From the NCBI GenBank assembly GCA_027923505.1, contig BROI01000010.1:744001-808000 (forward strand): a stretch of 64,000 bases of DNA. The letters run 5' to 3'. The notes beneath the pieces were generated by a model. It had not been told where the DNA came from. It ran no database searches and saw nothing but the letters and a program-made list of their open reading frames with translations. The first letter of the stretch is position 1. The number at the start of each line of letters is the position of its first letter. This DNA comes from Mayamaea pseudoterrestris (Eukaryota > Bacillariophyta > Bacillariophyceae > Sellaphorales > Sellaphoraceae). The translations under genes were made by a program, and so were the position numbers. Below, piece after piece: positions 40,017-51,552 of this stretch.

Positions 40017-41950
40017 ATGTCATCCAACAGATTCCTGGCTCCCACCATGGCCGGCCAGTCCAGCCGAAACTTTTCGCTTGCCAATACTGGACGACGGGTC
40101 TCCAGCTGGGAGCTGAAAGGAAACGAGTTCGCGTCGCGCGTCAATGATCAAAAGACACCAAGTGCTCTGCAGGGACGACTCGAAGAGAATTTGGTGTTTG
40201 AGCTCGACGAATTCGGGTGAGTACTGCTGTAATCTGTGATTCCTATAGCTCCTGAAGAAGAATGTGTGACGCTATTGTTCTTGACCCTCTGCGTGTCCTG
40301 ATTGATTCACCTTTTTACTGTGTGCACCTACAGACAGACGCAGTATCATCATATGAGCGTTAGGGCCCTTTACAAGTATGTCTTGGCGGCAATCACCAAA
40401 CCCCTTCATCCGCCAAAGGAGACTCAACTCCTGTCGCTACGTGTCAGCGGCAGCGGCGGCGACGACAAGGACGCCAAAAACATGACTGCAACAAGTACAG
40501 TCTCAGTTGGCGAACAAGAGAAGCAAGTATCATTTGATCCATTTGCTGTTGACGATCGCAGAGCGGCTATTCTACAAGCCGAAGCCGCAGCGGCCGCTCG
40601 ATTGATTGAGCACGAGGGCGACATTTCATATCGCGAGCGGCTGGGTGGCTGGCTCCATCCACGCGACATGCGTCGGTTGGTGACTCCCTTCTCGGCTTCT
40701 AATGAGCCAGGCATTATTGTACGAAGACACGTCATGCTACTGAACTTTGATCCGCTGCGCGCCATTATTCTGCGCAACTGCCTGCTCGTATTGTAAGCTC
40801 ATCTTTGTATTTTGGTACGATCGTTGCTCCAGCGAGTCAAACACTCTAACGGTCACTTTTGTTCTACAGGGTGCCAGAAGGTGCGGACTCGATTCTGATT
40901 CAATTGGAGCGGCGAATTCGGGGTGGGTCCATGGAGGTGGAAAATTCCATCTTTGGCAGCGAGTGTGGTGATGGGTCAGGGGAGGATGAGCTCGCATCCG
41001 CCGAAGGATCATCGTCGTACAAGGCACTGCTAGAGAAGGAGAAGGATAAGAAACCCGGGGGTATGGACAATGTTGCGTCGAAAGGTAGCCCTCATGGTTC
41101 CTCGCGCTCCAGCAACTTGGACGAAAGCACACAAGGCAAAAAGACGACGAAACGTAATGGCTCGACGCGACATGACACTGATGCGGCCACGTCTGTTGCT
41201 GAGAGCGACACCAACTCGGAATGGGACGAGATGCAAGCCAACGATTGGACAGATTTGCCATTTGAGCTACAGGCCGCCGACTCTGTCCTCTACGTTGTAT
41301 GTTCTATTCTTTCTCAAGACGCCTATCAGCTACAGGAAGACACGCTTGGATATATTCACGAAATTTTGAATAGTCATTCGGGTCTACAGGACGATCCATT
41401 GAATAGCATTCGGCACATTAAGGATTCGGTTCGCGAGATGAGTTCGAGAATCAAAGGCTTTGTCCAGTCGATGAATAGAGTTTTGGATGATGATGAGGAC
41501 ATGGCGCTTATGAATTTGTCCAGACTGCGAACACACCCGCATCGCTTTCTCAAGCCAGTGACAAAGGAGATACTGGATGAGGAAGCAGATGAGCCTGAGT
41601 TGATAATGGAAGCGCATTTACAGATTGGTTTGACATTACAGAATGCTCTCGATCTGATTCAGGGACAAATCGACACTGCGTCCGAGCTTGTCGATCAAAA
41701 GCTTGATGCTTCCCGCAATCGCCTGCTATTTACGAACATGGTGTTGAACTTGCTGACCCTTTGTGTAACAATGGGCACTTTTATTGTCGGTGCGTTTGGG
41801 ATGAATCTGACTAATTTTTATGAAAACTCGCCCTTTGCATTTGGACAGATTGTGTGGGGCACAACAGGCGGAATGATGTTGTGTTTGGTGCTCATGCTTG
41901 GGGGCCTTGTTTGGTTGGGGATTGTGCCGCGAGCTATCTTTCACGTTTAG
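40017..41950 (+). CDS. Mrs2/CorA-family magnesium transporter
   Basis: Three exons: 40017-40216, 40334-40792, 40870-41950; introns 117 and 77 nt (donors GTGAGT and GTAAGC, acceptors ACCTACAG and TTCTACAG). The joined frame gives 579 residues. The hallmark GMN motif lies in GAFGMNLTNFYENSPFAFG at about residue 530, after membrane helix 1 (LLFTNMVLNLLTLCVTMGTF) and before helix 2 (GGMMLCLVLMLGGLVWLGIV). The large cytosolic or matrix part has the family regions RRHVMLLNFDPLRAIILRNC, LPFELQAADSVLYVVCSIL and IKGFVQSMNRVLDDDEDMAL. An acidic Lys/Ser-rich insertion (about 255-340) interrupts the N-terminal domain. Mrs2/CorA pentamers carry magnesium across the inner mitochondrial, plastid or vacuolar membrane. 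No clear presequence is visible, so the compartment is uncertain. Confidence 0.88.
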
Positions 41951-42472
41951 TGTAATGGCGTGTGAGCTTGGAAATGAGGGTATCAACTCAGGTAGTACGG
42001 CTGCATTTTCCAGATAAGATAACTGTATAAATGAAATACTATCGTAATGTGCCTAGGAGTCAGCAAGGCATATACAAGCCTTACAGGCATCAACCCATGA
42101 AGCCCACCGTCAAACGACTCAGTTCGTTGGCTCCTTCCAATTTGACCGACGACGTGACGACGCGGTAATTCCGCCTCCGAACCAATTCACACGCGGCTTT
42201 TAACCTGAACAATTTCATAAGAAAGCAAGCGCCGGGCATGAGTCTTACGCGCCAAGGCCACTGTAATTCACTGCGTGACGTGTATTCCTATATCGCGCAT
42301 CGCACTTACAAAAAGTCGTTTCGCAGCTGGCATCGCTCCAACGCGAGTCCTTGACCAGCCCACAATGTGGCCGGCGCTTGAAGTTTCAGAACAAAAGCCG
42401 TTGAAGATGAATCTCGAGAGACGCTCCCATCCCATGCGAATCCGTTAATGACAAAGAGCTTGACCAGTTGGG
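41951..42472. other. Intergenic spacer (tail-to-tail)
   Basis: About 520 bp between the 3' ends of the Mrs2-like gene and the lumen-protein gene. No gene, RNA or repeat recognised. Confidence 0.55.
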
Positions 42473-43508
42473 TCAGCGCATCGAGAAGCTGGTCTGCGTA
42501 AAAATATTCAACGAGAGTTGAGACTCGTTAACCATAAAAATGTCTTGTTTTTCACTAGGTGATTTCTTACCTACATCGGCATCTCCTTTTATAGCATTGT
42601 TCCACTGTGGCAACGAAATAGGAGTATTTCCGTAGACTTCCTCGAAACGATCAATGATGCTGGCCCCGACGATTTGTGCATGTTTGCTCGCGAGCAAGTC
42701 GTTGGTAATAACCGGATTACGCTTGACAAGTTCATCAGAGAACTGTTGCAAACCATTCTCGTCGCCTCCTTGCGTTTGAATCGGTTGCTTCTCAATAAAG
42801 ACGGAAGGAGGATCCTTTGTGATTTCTCGGTTGATGGTTTGGTATTGTGCAAACGAAATGAAATCAAAGTAATATGGGTCGGTCAAGTCCCCTTGCTGGA
42901 CGATGCCTGGACCGAGTGCGTTGACATATGGTTCGTACTCGGCTGTGTAAAGAAGAGGGAATGGTGAGTTTAAGCGTCAGTCTTGCGTCTTGGATCTTGG
43001 ACACTGTGACAACTGCAATCGCTAATGGACGCCTTGCTCCGTAGATATTACAACAAGTACACGTACCTTGACGAATAAGAAAGAAATCACGTTGGAACTG
43101 ATCCATGGCGACACAATCTATTTCATCGAGGGCATTATAGCTTGATCGCATAAGTAAAACGGCAAAGTCTAGCTGTAGCTTGGGTCGTAGCGCCCGGATC
43201 GGCTTGGGGCGAGCTGCTCGCAATAACCTCGCGGACGCACTATGGGTTTCAGCTTGAGTGATTGGAGCAGCCGCTCGGGATGATTGAGTGAGTGACAAGA
43301 ATGGTGTCATAAATCCAACGTTTTGAATGAGTTTCCTTCGTGTAAAATGTATGGTAGAATCGTCAACCGATGAGTATGTTAAAAGTTCCTCTGTATGAGG
43401 TATAATTGCAAGTGAATGCACACTTGCACAAAGGATTGCCAAGATCAGTACTCTTTTCTTGCGCCGCATCCTTTTCCCCCATTGTTCTTTGAGCATGTTT
43501 GCTGCCAT
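42473..43508 (-). CDS. Predicted thylakoid-lumen protein of unknown function
   Basis: Two exons, 43067-43508 and 42473-42942, joined across a 124-nt intron (donor GTACGT, acceptor TTTACACAG) to give 303 residues. The N-terminus shows a three-part address: a basic start and signal peptide (RVLILAILCASVHSLA), a Ser/Thr-rich stretch, then a twin-arginine segment (FTRRKLIQNVGFMTPFLSL) followed by an Ala-rich cleavage zone (SSRAAAPITQA), as in Tat-exported lumen proteins. The mature part is helical: LDFAVLLMRSSYNALDEIDC and FQRDFFLIRQAEYEPYVNAL, then DPYYFDFISFAQYQTINREI. I do not recognise the family. It is divergent from the pseudouridine synthase (148-bp spacer containing TACCGGTA at 43627-43634). 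Confidence 0.72.
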
Positions 43509-43656
43509 TACTCTTGTCCGACTTGTCCAATCTCCATGGTTTGGGTGGGGCGCGACGCAATGAAGATTTAGTCACGGTCCGACAAATTATTATTTTTGCG
43601 CCGGCACGGTTACATCATTATCATCCTACCGGTACTTACATTCGCTCTGGCGCACC

Positions 43657-45372
43657 ATGGTAGAACTGCATTTCACATTTCACACATTAATCACACTATT
43701 TACTATTCCAAAACGCTTCACAGTCGAACACCAAGTGATGACAGACCACCAAGAGACGCATATAGACTCAAGAGTAATAGAGTCAGTCCAGCAGCGACGT
43801 TTTCGGCAGCGAAAACGGCCTCTGTCTCTTCACCATTCCAACGACAGTCTCGTCGTCACTGCAAAGGTTGTTCCGCTAGTGTTTCCTGACAACAATGATG
43901 ATGAATCCTCTGCTTGTCCACGCAGTTTGGTTCGCGTCGTTGAGCCATACCCATGGTCTTTTTCGACGCACGCCAAGCAGCGATGGATCGGCCGTCCACT
44001 TGTCCATGTATACTCGACCGACTTTGGCGCCTATCCTGCCTCATACTACGAAATGGCAATACTTCAGGGACGCATTCTTGTCAACGATACCAAAGTTGAT
44101 CCAAACTACTTGGTAAAGGATCGAGACGTTCTTTCGCACTGCGTCCACCGACATGAACCAGCCGTTGGCGTTTACAATGAAGACACCCTCGTTAATGTTG
44201 TACAGGAAACGGATCTGCTTCTTGTCGTCGACAAGCCACCAAACATGCCCATCCATCCTTGTGGAGCATATCACAAGAACACTCTTGTTGATATCTTGGA
44301 TACAACTCGAAACACTAAGCATTATACCATACATCGACTCGATCGACTTACCTCGGGATTGGTGCTTGTTGGCAAGACGAGCGAGGCAGCAAGAAAGTAT
44401 GTGTCAGTCATGCAGGAGCATCAAAGTCAACGAATCGATGAGAATGTAGTATCTTCGTGCGAAAAAATTTACTTGGCAAGAGTGAAAGGGCGGTTCGCGG
44501 CGAGCCTTCCCGATGGTCTGCCTCGCATTCGCCATGAGCAGCTACCAATCCGGGGAGAGTGGATGGGCAAGCAAGGGCGTGACCGCAACGCATATGGGTA
44601 CTGGCTATCCAATTTTGATGATGAGTTATGTACTCTATCGGTGCAACAGTTCGGTCAACAGGAGGGCTCGGTGGATGACTGGCTGAGATGTCTTGGAAGA
44701 AGATTCACTTCGGTCAGCAAAGAAATTACACCAGATGCCGGTTCACGTTATTGGTTCCATGTGGCATGTCCGATGCGAGTCGAGCAGCACAAGAATGGCG
44801 TCTGCGTATGCGGTTGTTTTCAATCACTCGATAATGATTCTTACAAGCGCACCGTCAAGTCAGCATCAACGTCCTTTGCATTGATTCACTACGACGGAGC
44901 TACCGACTCGACTCTCGTGCTATGCCGTCCGACGACGGGAAGGACCCATCAAATACGACTGCACTTGCAGCTTCTTGGCAATCCTATTGTTAACGACCCA
45001 AACTATGGCGGAAACATGTGGTGGAACAATCCGCGCGGCGAGAGTGGTGGCCGGCAAGCTCAGATTTTGCTTGAAGCGATGAATCGTGCCTCCACGTCGG
45101 TGCCGAGTGCATCGCACCATACACCAGCGACGCAGCAGGAGGTGGAGGAGCTCAATGTGCATTTACAATCGAGCGACGAGCCTTTAGATGACTTCATCCG
45201 GAGAACATGTGTTTGGTGCAAGCGGGGTCAAGGTAGCAACACTGATCGATCAGTAATGGAGTACATGTCGCGAAGCCCCATGATATACTTGCATGCGCTC
45301 CAGTACTCGATGCGGAATGCCGACGAAGTTGCAAGTTTTCGGACGGATTTTCCTGCATGGGCTAGATTCTAA
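43657..45372 (+). CDS. RluA-family RNA pseudouridine synthase (RPUSD2/PUS9-like)
   Basis: 571 residues in one exon, ATG 43657. An S4-like RNA-binding segment (YYEMAILQGRILVNDTKVDP, about 130-165) precedes the RluA catalytic domain: LLVVDKPPNMPIHPCGAYHK, the catalytic motif IHRLDRLTSGLVLVGKT with its Asp, ARVKGRFAASLP, then RPTTGRTHQIRLHLQLLGNP and IVNDPNYGGNMWW. This set with the N-terminal S4 resembles RPUSD2/Pus9/Rib2-type enzymes, which convert uridine to pseudouridine in tRNA (position 32 in yeast Pus8/Pus9). There is no deaminase domain. An insertion of about 110 residues separates the catalytic motif region from the RTHQ motif. There is no clear presequence; cytosol or mitochondrion is possible. 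Confidence 0.88.
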   Translation: MVELHFTFHTLITLFTIPKRFTVEHQVMTDHQETHIDSRVIESVQQRRFRQRKRPLSLHHSNDSLVVTAKVVPLVFPDNNDDESSACPRSLVRVVEPYPWSFSTHAKQRWIGRPLVHVYSTDFGAYPASYYEMAILQGRILVNDTKVDPNYLVKDRDVLSHCVHRHEPAVGVYNEDTLVNVVQETDLLLVVDKPPNMPIHPCGAYHKNTLVDILDTTRNTKHYTIHRLDRLTSGLVLVGKTSEAARKYVSVMQEHQSQRIDENVVSSCEKIYLARVKGRFAASLPDGLPRIRHEQLPIRGEWMGKQGRDRNAYGYWLSNFDDELCTLSVQQFGQQEGSVDDWLRCLGRRFTSVSKEITPDAGSRYWFHVACPMRVEQHKNGVCVCGCFQSLDNDSYKRTVKSASTSFALIHYDGATDSTLVLCRPTTGRTHQIRLHLQLLGNPIVNDPNYGGNMWWNNPRGESGGRQAQILLEAMNRASTSVPSASHHTPATQQEVEELNVHLQSSDEPLDDFIRRTCVWCKRGQGSNTDRSVMEYMSRSPMIYLHALQYSMRNADEVASFRTDFPAWARF

Positions 45373-45465
45373 AAGTTGCTCATGTATGGTTTTTTAATAA
45401 AGACAATATAACTAAATCGAAAATTTGTCTCATGTAACCAAATGAATTCGAAAACCAGTCGTTAA

Positions 45466-48400
45466 TTAAAGGTCGGTAAGATCGTCTTGGTCAGTCAACT
45501 GGCGCATCATGTCCCCAACACTATACTTGATGTTCGAAAAAAGACGGCGGAAGTGCACTTCAAGTGCCGCGTACTTGCCGTGGGGCTGCTGAATGTTATT
45601 GTGAGCAATCTGACAAATGTAACCGAGCCGAATAATACGATTCTTCAATTCATTACGCTCTTCGCGGCTCTGCTCATCAGTGAAACCTTTTTGCTTGGAC
45701 ACCAACATTTCATAGACACTTCTATCGAGCGCTGGCCCAGCATCGCCCTCACTGGCACCAGGAGGCAACACTAAATGCATCTTGTCTTTCTCTTCTTGAA
45801 GAATATCCAACTTCTCAATCGTATCCCTCGCTTCGCGAAGCGCCGCTTCAGTCTCCAGCCACATGCTTTTGGCATCCTCGCTGAGCGAACGTCCGTCAGG
45901 AGCAGGCGAGACGCGTAGCACCTGCTGTAGCGACTCTTCTCCTTCCTTGGCGGCAACACGGTCAACGACGTGAAGAAGAACAGAAATGAATTCGTTCTGC
46001 GTCGAATCACTCTCCTTATAACTTTTCGTTTTATTGAAACAAAACCGAATGTACAACTGCTCGAGCGCAGCGCAGAGGTGAACCGATTCTGGTAAGAAGT
46101 CGTGCATTTCCCACACCATGGACAGCACATTGTGATCCATCGCCAACGACAAGTCGTCGTGAACGTAACCTAGACCTGTCAGCACCTTGACGGACGTGTC
46201 CATGTAGTCCGACGAAACACCGTTGCAGAAGTCCTCCAAAGTAGTGTTGCACATCCACTGCATTTGATTCTCCGACACTGTAGGAAAGCAGTGCTGAAAC
46301 TTCTGGATTCGCTTAAGGGCGACAGCAAATTCATTCTCGTGCGCAAAATGTCTTGTGTCGTCAGGATCGTTTGAAGCGGCGAGCGCCTGCTGCAGAACCA
46401 TGGTGGGGTAGCGAGGCTCCTTTCCTGTCACATGGCTTATAGAACCAAGCATCAAGTTTTCGATATAAGGCCAGTCCATGCCCAAGTAAATGACGTTGCC
46501 TTGAACGTCAAGCCCTCTGCGGCCTGCTCGACCCTGCATCTGCTGCGCAATCAACGGCGTCAGCGCATCGCCCATGTCCCCGCAAAAAACACATGAACGG
46601 AACGGCATGTTGACACCGTATGCAAGAGCGTCGTCAGAAAAAACGACAGCCAAACGGCCCTTCTGCGCCAACATCTGGACCTGGCGTCGGTAACAAGAGA
46701 AGCCAACTTCGTTTGTGTAAATGGCGATACCACGACGAAGACCACGAATCAGTGCATGCCCAATGGAAACATTCTCGCCCGACTTCTTCATGTCGCTAAT
46801 TATATCCTCAACTTCATTGTAATTCAAGCGCTTGCCGGCAGCAGAAAGAACATACTTGTCGTGAGGCTTGGTCGTGTCTTCCTGCACCAAAGACTCGTCA
46901 GCGAAACCCGACTTGGCGTCTTCCTCCGCTTCGGCAGCGTTCTCACGACTTGCTCGTCCGGCAGCAACCTTACGCATCTGGGCCTTTTCGCGCGCCACTT
47001 TTATCAAGTCCTTGCGATAGGTTGGAAACTCTGTCATCTGCTCGCTCTCGAGGCGACTAAGGAGCGCTTTGAACATGCCAAATGCGCCATATGTATCAAG
47101 CTGGAAAGCAACCGCTGGAAGCAGATCCGACTCTTTCAGCTGCCAAACGGCATCGTAAATCCAATCGCCAACATCCGTCGTTGCCTGCAACGGAGGTGGA
47201 ACTTGCGCCTTGCGGAGTCTTTCGTATAAATCCGAATGCGAAATCGAAAGTTCCGCAAGACGTTTCTTCAAATGCTTCTCGTATTCTCTCGTCTGGTCCA
47301 ATGTAACTCGTTTGCTCTCGCCGCAGGCCAACGCGAAAAACTTTTCTGGATCGTCGAGGTCAAGCAAGACAGTCCCTGGAAAGATGGCTCTCATGCGTTT
47401 CCACAGATCCATCAAATCGCTTGGCGTCATGGAGAGTGCATCAATCAGCTCCGTCTGGTCCCGGAGCCTCTCAGCCGTCATGGCAGCGACCGGATGTAGC
47501 TTGCTAAGCTTCATCTTCTTTCGTCCGTCCTTCCCTTCAACCTCCGTCGTAACATAGCGCTGCAAGTTTATAAATCGGGCACTATGCTCCTTAAGTAAGA
47601 CCTCCTCGGGCTTTTCGGGAACGTCAACAACTGTTGCTTCAACGTGCTCGCGACGCACGTCAGCAAACCAATCCCTCAACTGTGAAGCGTTTCCAATCGT
47701 AGCACTTAGCGCAAGAAACGGGCAGTTACAAGCCTTTATAATACGCTGTAGTGCATCTCCTTCTGGGCCATCCAGTGTGTGAACTTCATCAAGCACCAAA
47801 TAATCAAATTGATGGAACCCGCCATCCAAAACCATAAACTCGCGCTCACCCTTCGTCATCTCCTCTCCGGCTGCACCGCGTACTTTGCTAATGCTGCGCT
47901 CTAAAGCCCTAGGCGTACCGATATAAACTTGCGCATCACCAGAGACTTCCTGAAAAGTAATTTGATCAGTACAAACGGTAACATTACCCTTGAAGAATTG
48001 GTAGTAGGTAGACGCAACCTGCCAGACCAGCACCTCGCTCGGCAAGACAAAAAGCACCGTCCCTTTGGCATTCTTACAAGTGTACGTGCTAAGAAGAGTC
48101 TTTCCTGAAGACGTTGGAGCACAGACCACCGCCGACTGACGTTGATCGATAGATTGAAGAATCGCGCACTGCCATTCCTCAAGTTGGAAGACGCGATTGT
48201 AGCGTGAAAGTGGCGGCAACCGATCCGGCATGTCCGTGAGCTGAAACGAAATCAAATTTTTTTTGCTGGACATGATCTTGCGAGCATACTTTAGCGAGTC
48301 TTTGTAACTTCCGCGTGAGTCGCCACCGTCCTTGTAAAGTGTCTTGAGCGCACTTGCATCAGCGCTAAGGACAACCTTTTCCTCTTTGGCGTCCTTGTCC

Positions 48401-49301
48401 TTCTTAGTCGCCTTTTTATCCTTCAAAACGTCCTTCTTCTTAACATCTTTGCTCTTGTCAGTCTTATCTTTCGTGGACTCCTTCTTGGCTGCCTTTTCCG
48501 ATGACAATTCGCCGTCCGCGATTTTAAATGGTTCCATGTCTTCCAGTGCCCAAAGAATGTCAAGAACTTCGGCCTCGCTCGAGTTAACAGATCCCTGTCG
48601 AAGATCTGAAACTGCCAAATGAAGCATCTTGATCATGCGATGAATCTTGCCAACGCTCGTCGCACAAGTCGTCTCCTGCAAAGATTTGAGCGTCTTGAGA
48701 TTAGACAGTTTTTGCAAGTCTCGGTCAAGATCTTTCTTTAGTTTTTCAACTTGATTCGTCTCCTTAATGGAATCAGCGGCAGACTTCTTCTTCTCAGCGC
48801 CTTTCTTGCCTCCCTTTTTGATCTTTTCCTTCTCAGCCGCTTCCAAGGCAGCGGCAGCAGAATCAGCCAAGCGACGGCGCTCTCGTTCCTCGTCCCATTT
48901 CTTGGCTGGATCAAAAATGGATCCTTCCGGCGGCGCCATATCGCGGAGAATAATGGGAATGGATGATCGCTGCTTAACGTAGATGAAGGCCTTGCGGGTT
49001 TCCTTGTCAAATGTCTGTCATATAACCAAGAATATGAATTAGGTGAGCGACATAACATTGCTGCGCAAATCAAAATTAACGCGGAGACATTTCGTACCTT
49101 GGTGATCCCATCCTTGTACATCAATGCCTTTTTCTCGATCCAAAATACATCATAAGATCGTGTCTTGAAGGTCAGTTCCCATTCCGAAGCGCCTTCCGGC
49201 GTCGGAGTAGTGGAGGTAGGCGCAGCAGAGGCGACAGCATTATTATTGCTATTGGCGCTTGAGGAGGCACCGGCCTGCTGTGGAGCAGGAACAAACGACA
49301 T
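45466..49301 (-). CDS. DDX60/Ski2-like DExH RNA helicase
   Basis: Two exons, 49098-49301 and 45466-49014, joined across an 83-nt intron (donor GTACGA, acceptor ATATGACAG) to give 1250 residues. Helicase motifs: Q-like FQLEEWQCAILQSID, Walker A VVCAPTSSGKTLLS (near 372), DExH box LVLDEVHTLDGPEGD, motif III ALSATIG, motif V VVFSDDALAYGVNMPFRSCV and motif VI QQMQGRAGRRGLDVQGNVI. The C-terminal third is a helical DDX60-type region. The N-terminal part is Lys/Glu-rich (about 115-300) and holds SYDVFWIEKKALMYKDG. Animal DDX60 acts in RNA surveillance and antiviral signalling; algal members are uncharacterised. At 1250 residues it is shorter than animal DDX60 (about 1700) and lacks the large N-terminal region. 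Tail-to-tail with the pseudouridine synthase (93-bp spacer). Confidence 0.88.
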
Positions 49302-49623
49302 ACACTAAGCGGCTAGACTTTTTGACTCCTGTTTGTACCTCAGAGTATAAATCAAACGATGACACTTGACAAACGTTTGACAATGGCAGACTTCCTTGAT
49401 TGATTCGTCCGCGTCGATGGTGCTCCGCGACTTGCTCGCGTCGGAGCAATGCGAATGTGTGGCGGTCACCGAATGTCCTTGCGTCGCATCGTTACTCAAG
49501 CTACCCAGCTGCGGCGAAGTGTACGTAGTTGATTACGACGTAGGTCGAAGACGAGACCACAGGTTTAGAGACAAGGATGCAAATACATCTAACTATTCGC
49601 TGCTGCATCAATTTTGCATTTGA
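49302..49623. other. Intergenic spacer
   Basis: 322 bp between the helicase start and the stop of the first P4H-ankyrin gene. An ATG-initiated frame at 49417-49623 (68 residues, Cys-rich) exists but shows no family. No RNA gene recognised. Confidence 0.5.
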
Positions 49624-51299
49624 CTAGAGCTCTGCCGTTGTCTCGTCTCCAGTAAAGTCTCTCCCACCGCGACTCACTAGTAATCCCACGATCGCGTGAT
49701 CCTCCCCTAGCAACTCCTTGGCCAATTTCACCATGGAAGGGCCGCTCTGGTCTTGAAGGACCTGGGCATTCACTTCAGATCCACGATTCAGAAGCAGCTC
49801 AACAACCTCTATCTTGCCTGAACGTATGCCTTCCGCCAACGGCGTCCATCCATTCTTGTCGCGATGCTCCACAACCTCAGGGTGCTCGTCCAAGTACCGC
49901 GATAGGGATGCAAGGTCTCCGAACTGCGCTAACTCGTGCGCCTCCGTTGATCCCGTCGTAAATTGTCGCTGACCAAAAAGGACATGGCCGTTCGGGTTGC
50001 TGGTTCGCCATCTTGGCTCTTCCTCACTGCCAGGAATGAGGTAAGGTGGCAAGTCACCATCGACAAGAACGGCACCGTCAATGGGGCCAATGGGCTGCGT
50101 TATTGAGCGTTTATCCGTTTGCGTGCACTGAGAAACGATAATGATACAACATAACAAAATATCACAATGCCACATTGACATACATACCTCAAAGTGAATG
50201 AATATATTCGCCATAAAGCGCCCCTTGAGCGGAAACTGGCGTCCATGAATGATAGAATGACTTTCGTACAAGACCAAATCTCCAGGCTCCATGGTTATGT
50301 TGTAGGCGATACCGTCATGTCCAATCACTTCCAACGGCCATGGTTCGTCAACGTCCTGATCGACATTAATGATTGCAGAACTGACTAAAGGATTCCTATC
50401 TACGTGTGGAGCCAACATGGCGCTTTCAGTCTGCAAAATAGATTGAAGGAAGGATGTATGAGCAACTTGCACAAATCGACATGCGTACGCCGCTGAAACA
50501 TCTATATACAGCAGACATACAAACACGTACATATATTCGAATGCCATACAAAGAACATTCAGCAAGCTTGTGTCCTGTCCACTCTTGAATAGTATCTCGT
50601 GCCGCGTTCCAAACATGCTGCTTCAAGACATAGCCGCCACCTTCCAAATCTGTATCCTCGACCGAAACCATGTATGACGGCGACAACCAATGGTTTGTGT
50701 AAATGTTTCCGGTCGTCCAACGTTCCGGCTTTTTCTTGTGTTTGTTCTTGTCCCAGAATGTTTTGAGCAACTGGAAGACATGGTCAGGTGCGCGCATCTT
50801 CATAAAGCCAGTCTTTGTATAATTGTACATGCACTTTGGCTGCCTCAGTGTCATGGTAAGGCGATCATTTTCCGTGTCCCAGCAACGCTGACCCTTGCCT
50901 CGCGTCTTGTCGTAGTAGTCTACGCAGCTTTGCATGAAGTCTTCATAGTCCTTTTGTTTGTTTCCAAGTGGTTGAATCGGCATGCCCTTGTACTCGTCGG
51001 GGACTGGCAGAGTAGGGTCAAGATTGTGAGGAAGCCATGGATAATTAGTACTGACACGTCCGTAATGCATTGGCCATGACTAGAAATAGAAAGACGATAC
51101 AGAGATGAGTCATCAATTCATGTTTAATGTACTACACGAGATGGGCATTTGACAATGACCGATGGAAGATTGACATCTCGAGATTGGCACATACAGTATC
51201 CACTCCATATTTCACTGGAATAGCCGTCGTATTACTAGCGAGGCATTGTACTAATAGTGTGATGCTCAAACATGCAACAAGTAGTCGTCGATGCGTCAT
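49624..51299 (-). CDS. Prolyl 4-hydroxylase (2OG/Fe(II) dioxygenase) with C-terminal ankyrin repeats, paralogue 1
   Basis: Four exons: 51195-51299, 50531-51079, 50188-50430, 49624-50094. The introns are 115, 100 and 93 nt (donors GTATGT, GTACGT, GTATGT), all phase 0, giving 455 residues. I chose ATG 51299 because it opens a signal peptide (RRLLVACLSITLLVQCLAS); an in-frame ATG at 51387-51389 would add 30 residues. The P4H domain follows, with iron ligands His227 and Asp229 in APHVDR, His280 in IIHGRQFPLKGRF, and the 2OG-binding Lys287. Two or three ankyrin repeats end the protein (NGWTPLAEGIRSGKIEVVEL). P4H hydroxylates proline in the secretory pathway using 2-oxoglutarate and oxygen. The paralogue lies at 55792-57379. 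It is divergent from riboflavin kinase (253-bp spacer). Confidence 0.87.
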
Positions 51300-51552
51300 G
51301 TCAATTGCGTTGGTTCGCGCGAAAGCGAAGGATGGATTGTCATGGTCGCTAGCGAAGTCGAAGGACGTCCCTCCGCGATGACTCGCCATTTAATGCCGCT
51401 TTCTGCCATTCAATGCCGCTTCGTCTATCGCAATCATGCGATCTTTTCCGTGGCGCAGCTGGGCGATCGATTGATCGTGCGAGATCACGCATGCGAAAGT
51501 CAATAGTACATTATATTCGAGTGGTCTCTCATCTCTTTCTGCGAATTGCATC

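Noticed and set aside
40424-40777. Minus-strand frames opposite the Mrs2-like, helicase and other genes
   Set aside because: Shadow frames with no domains, opposite clear conserved coding sequence.
49417-49623. ATG-initiated Cys-rich frame of 68 residues upstream of the helicase
   Set aside because: No family, no splice continuation, and it ends against the opposite-strand P4H stop. Probably chance in a 5' flank.
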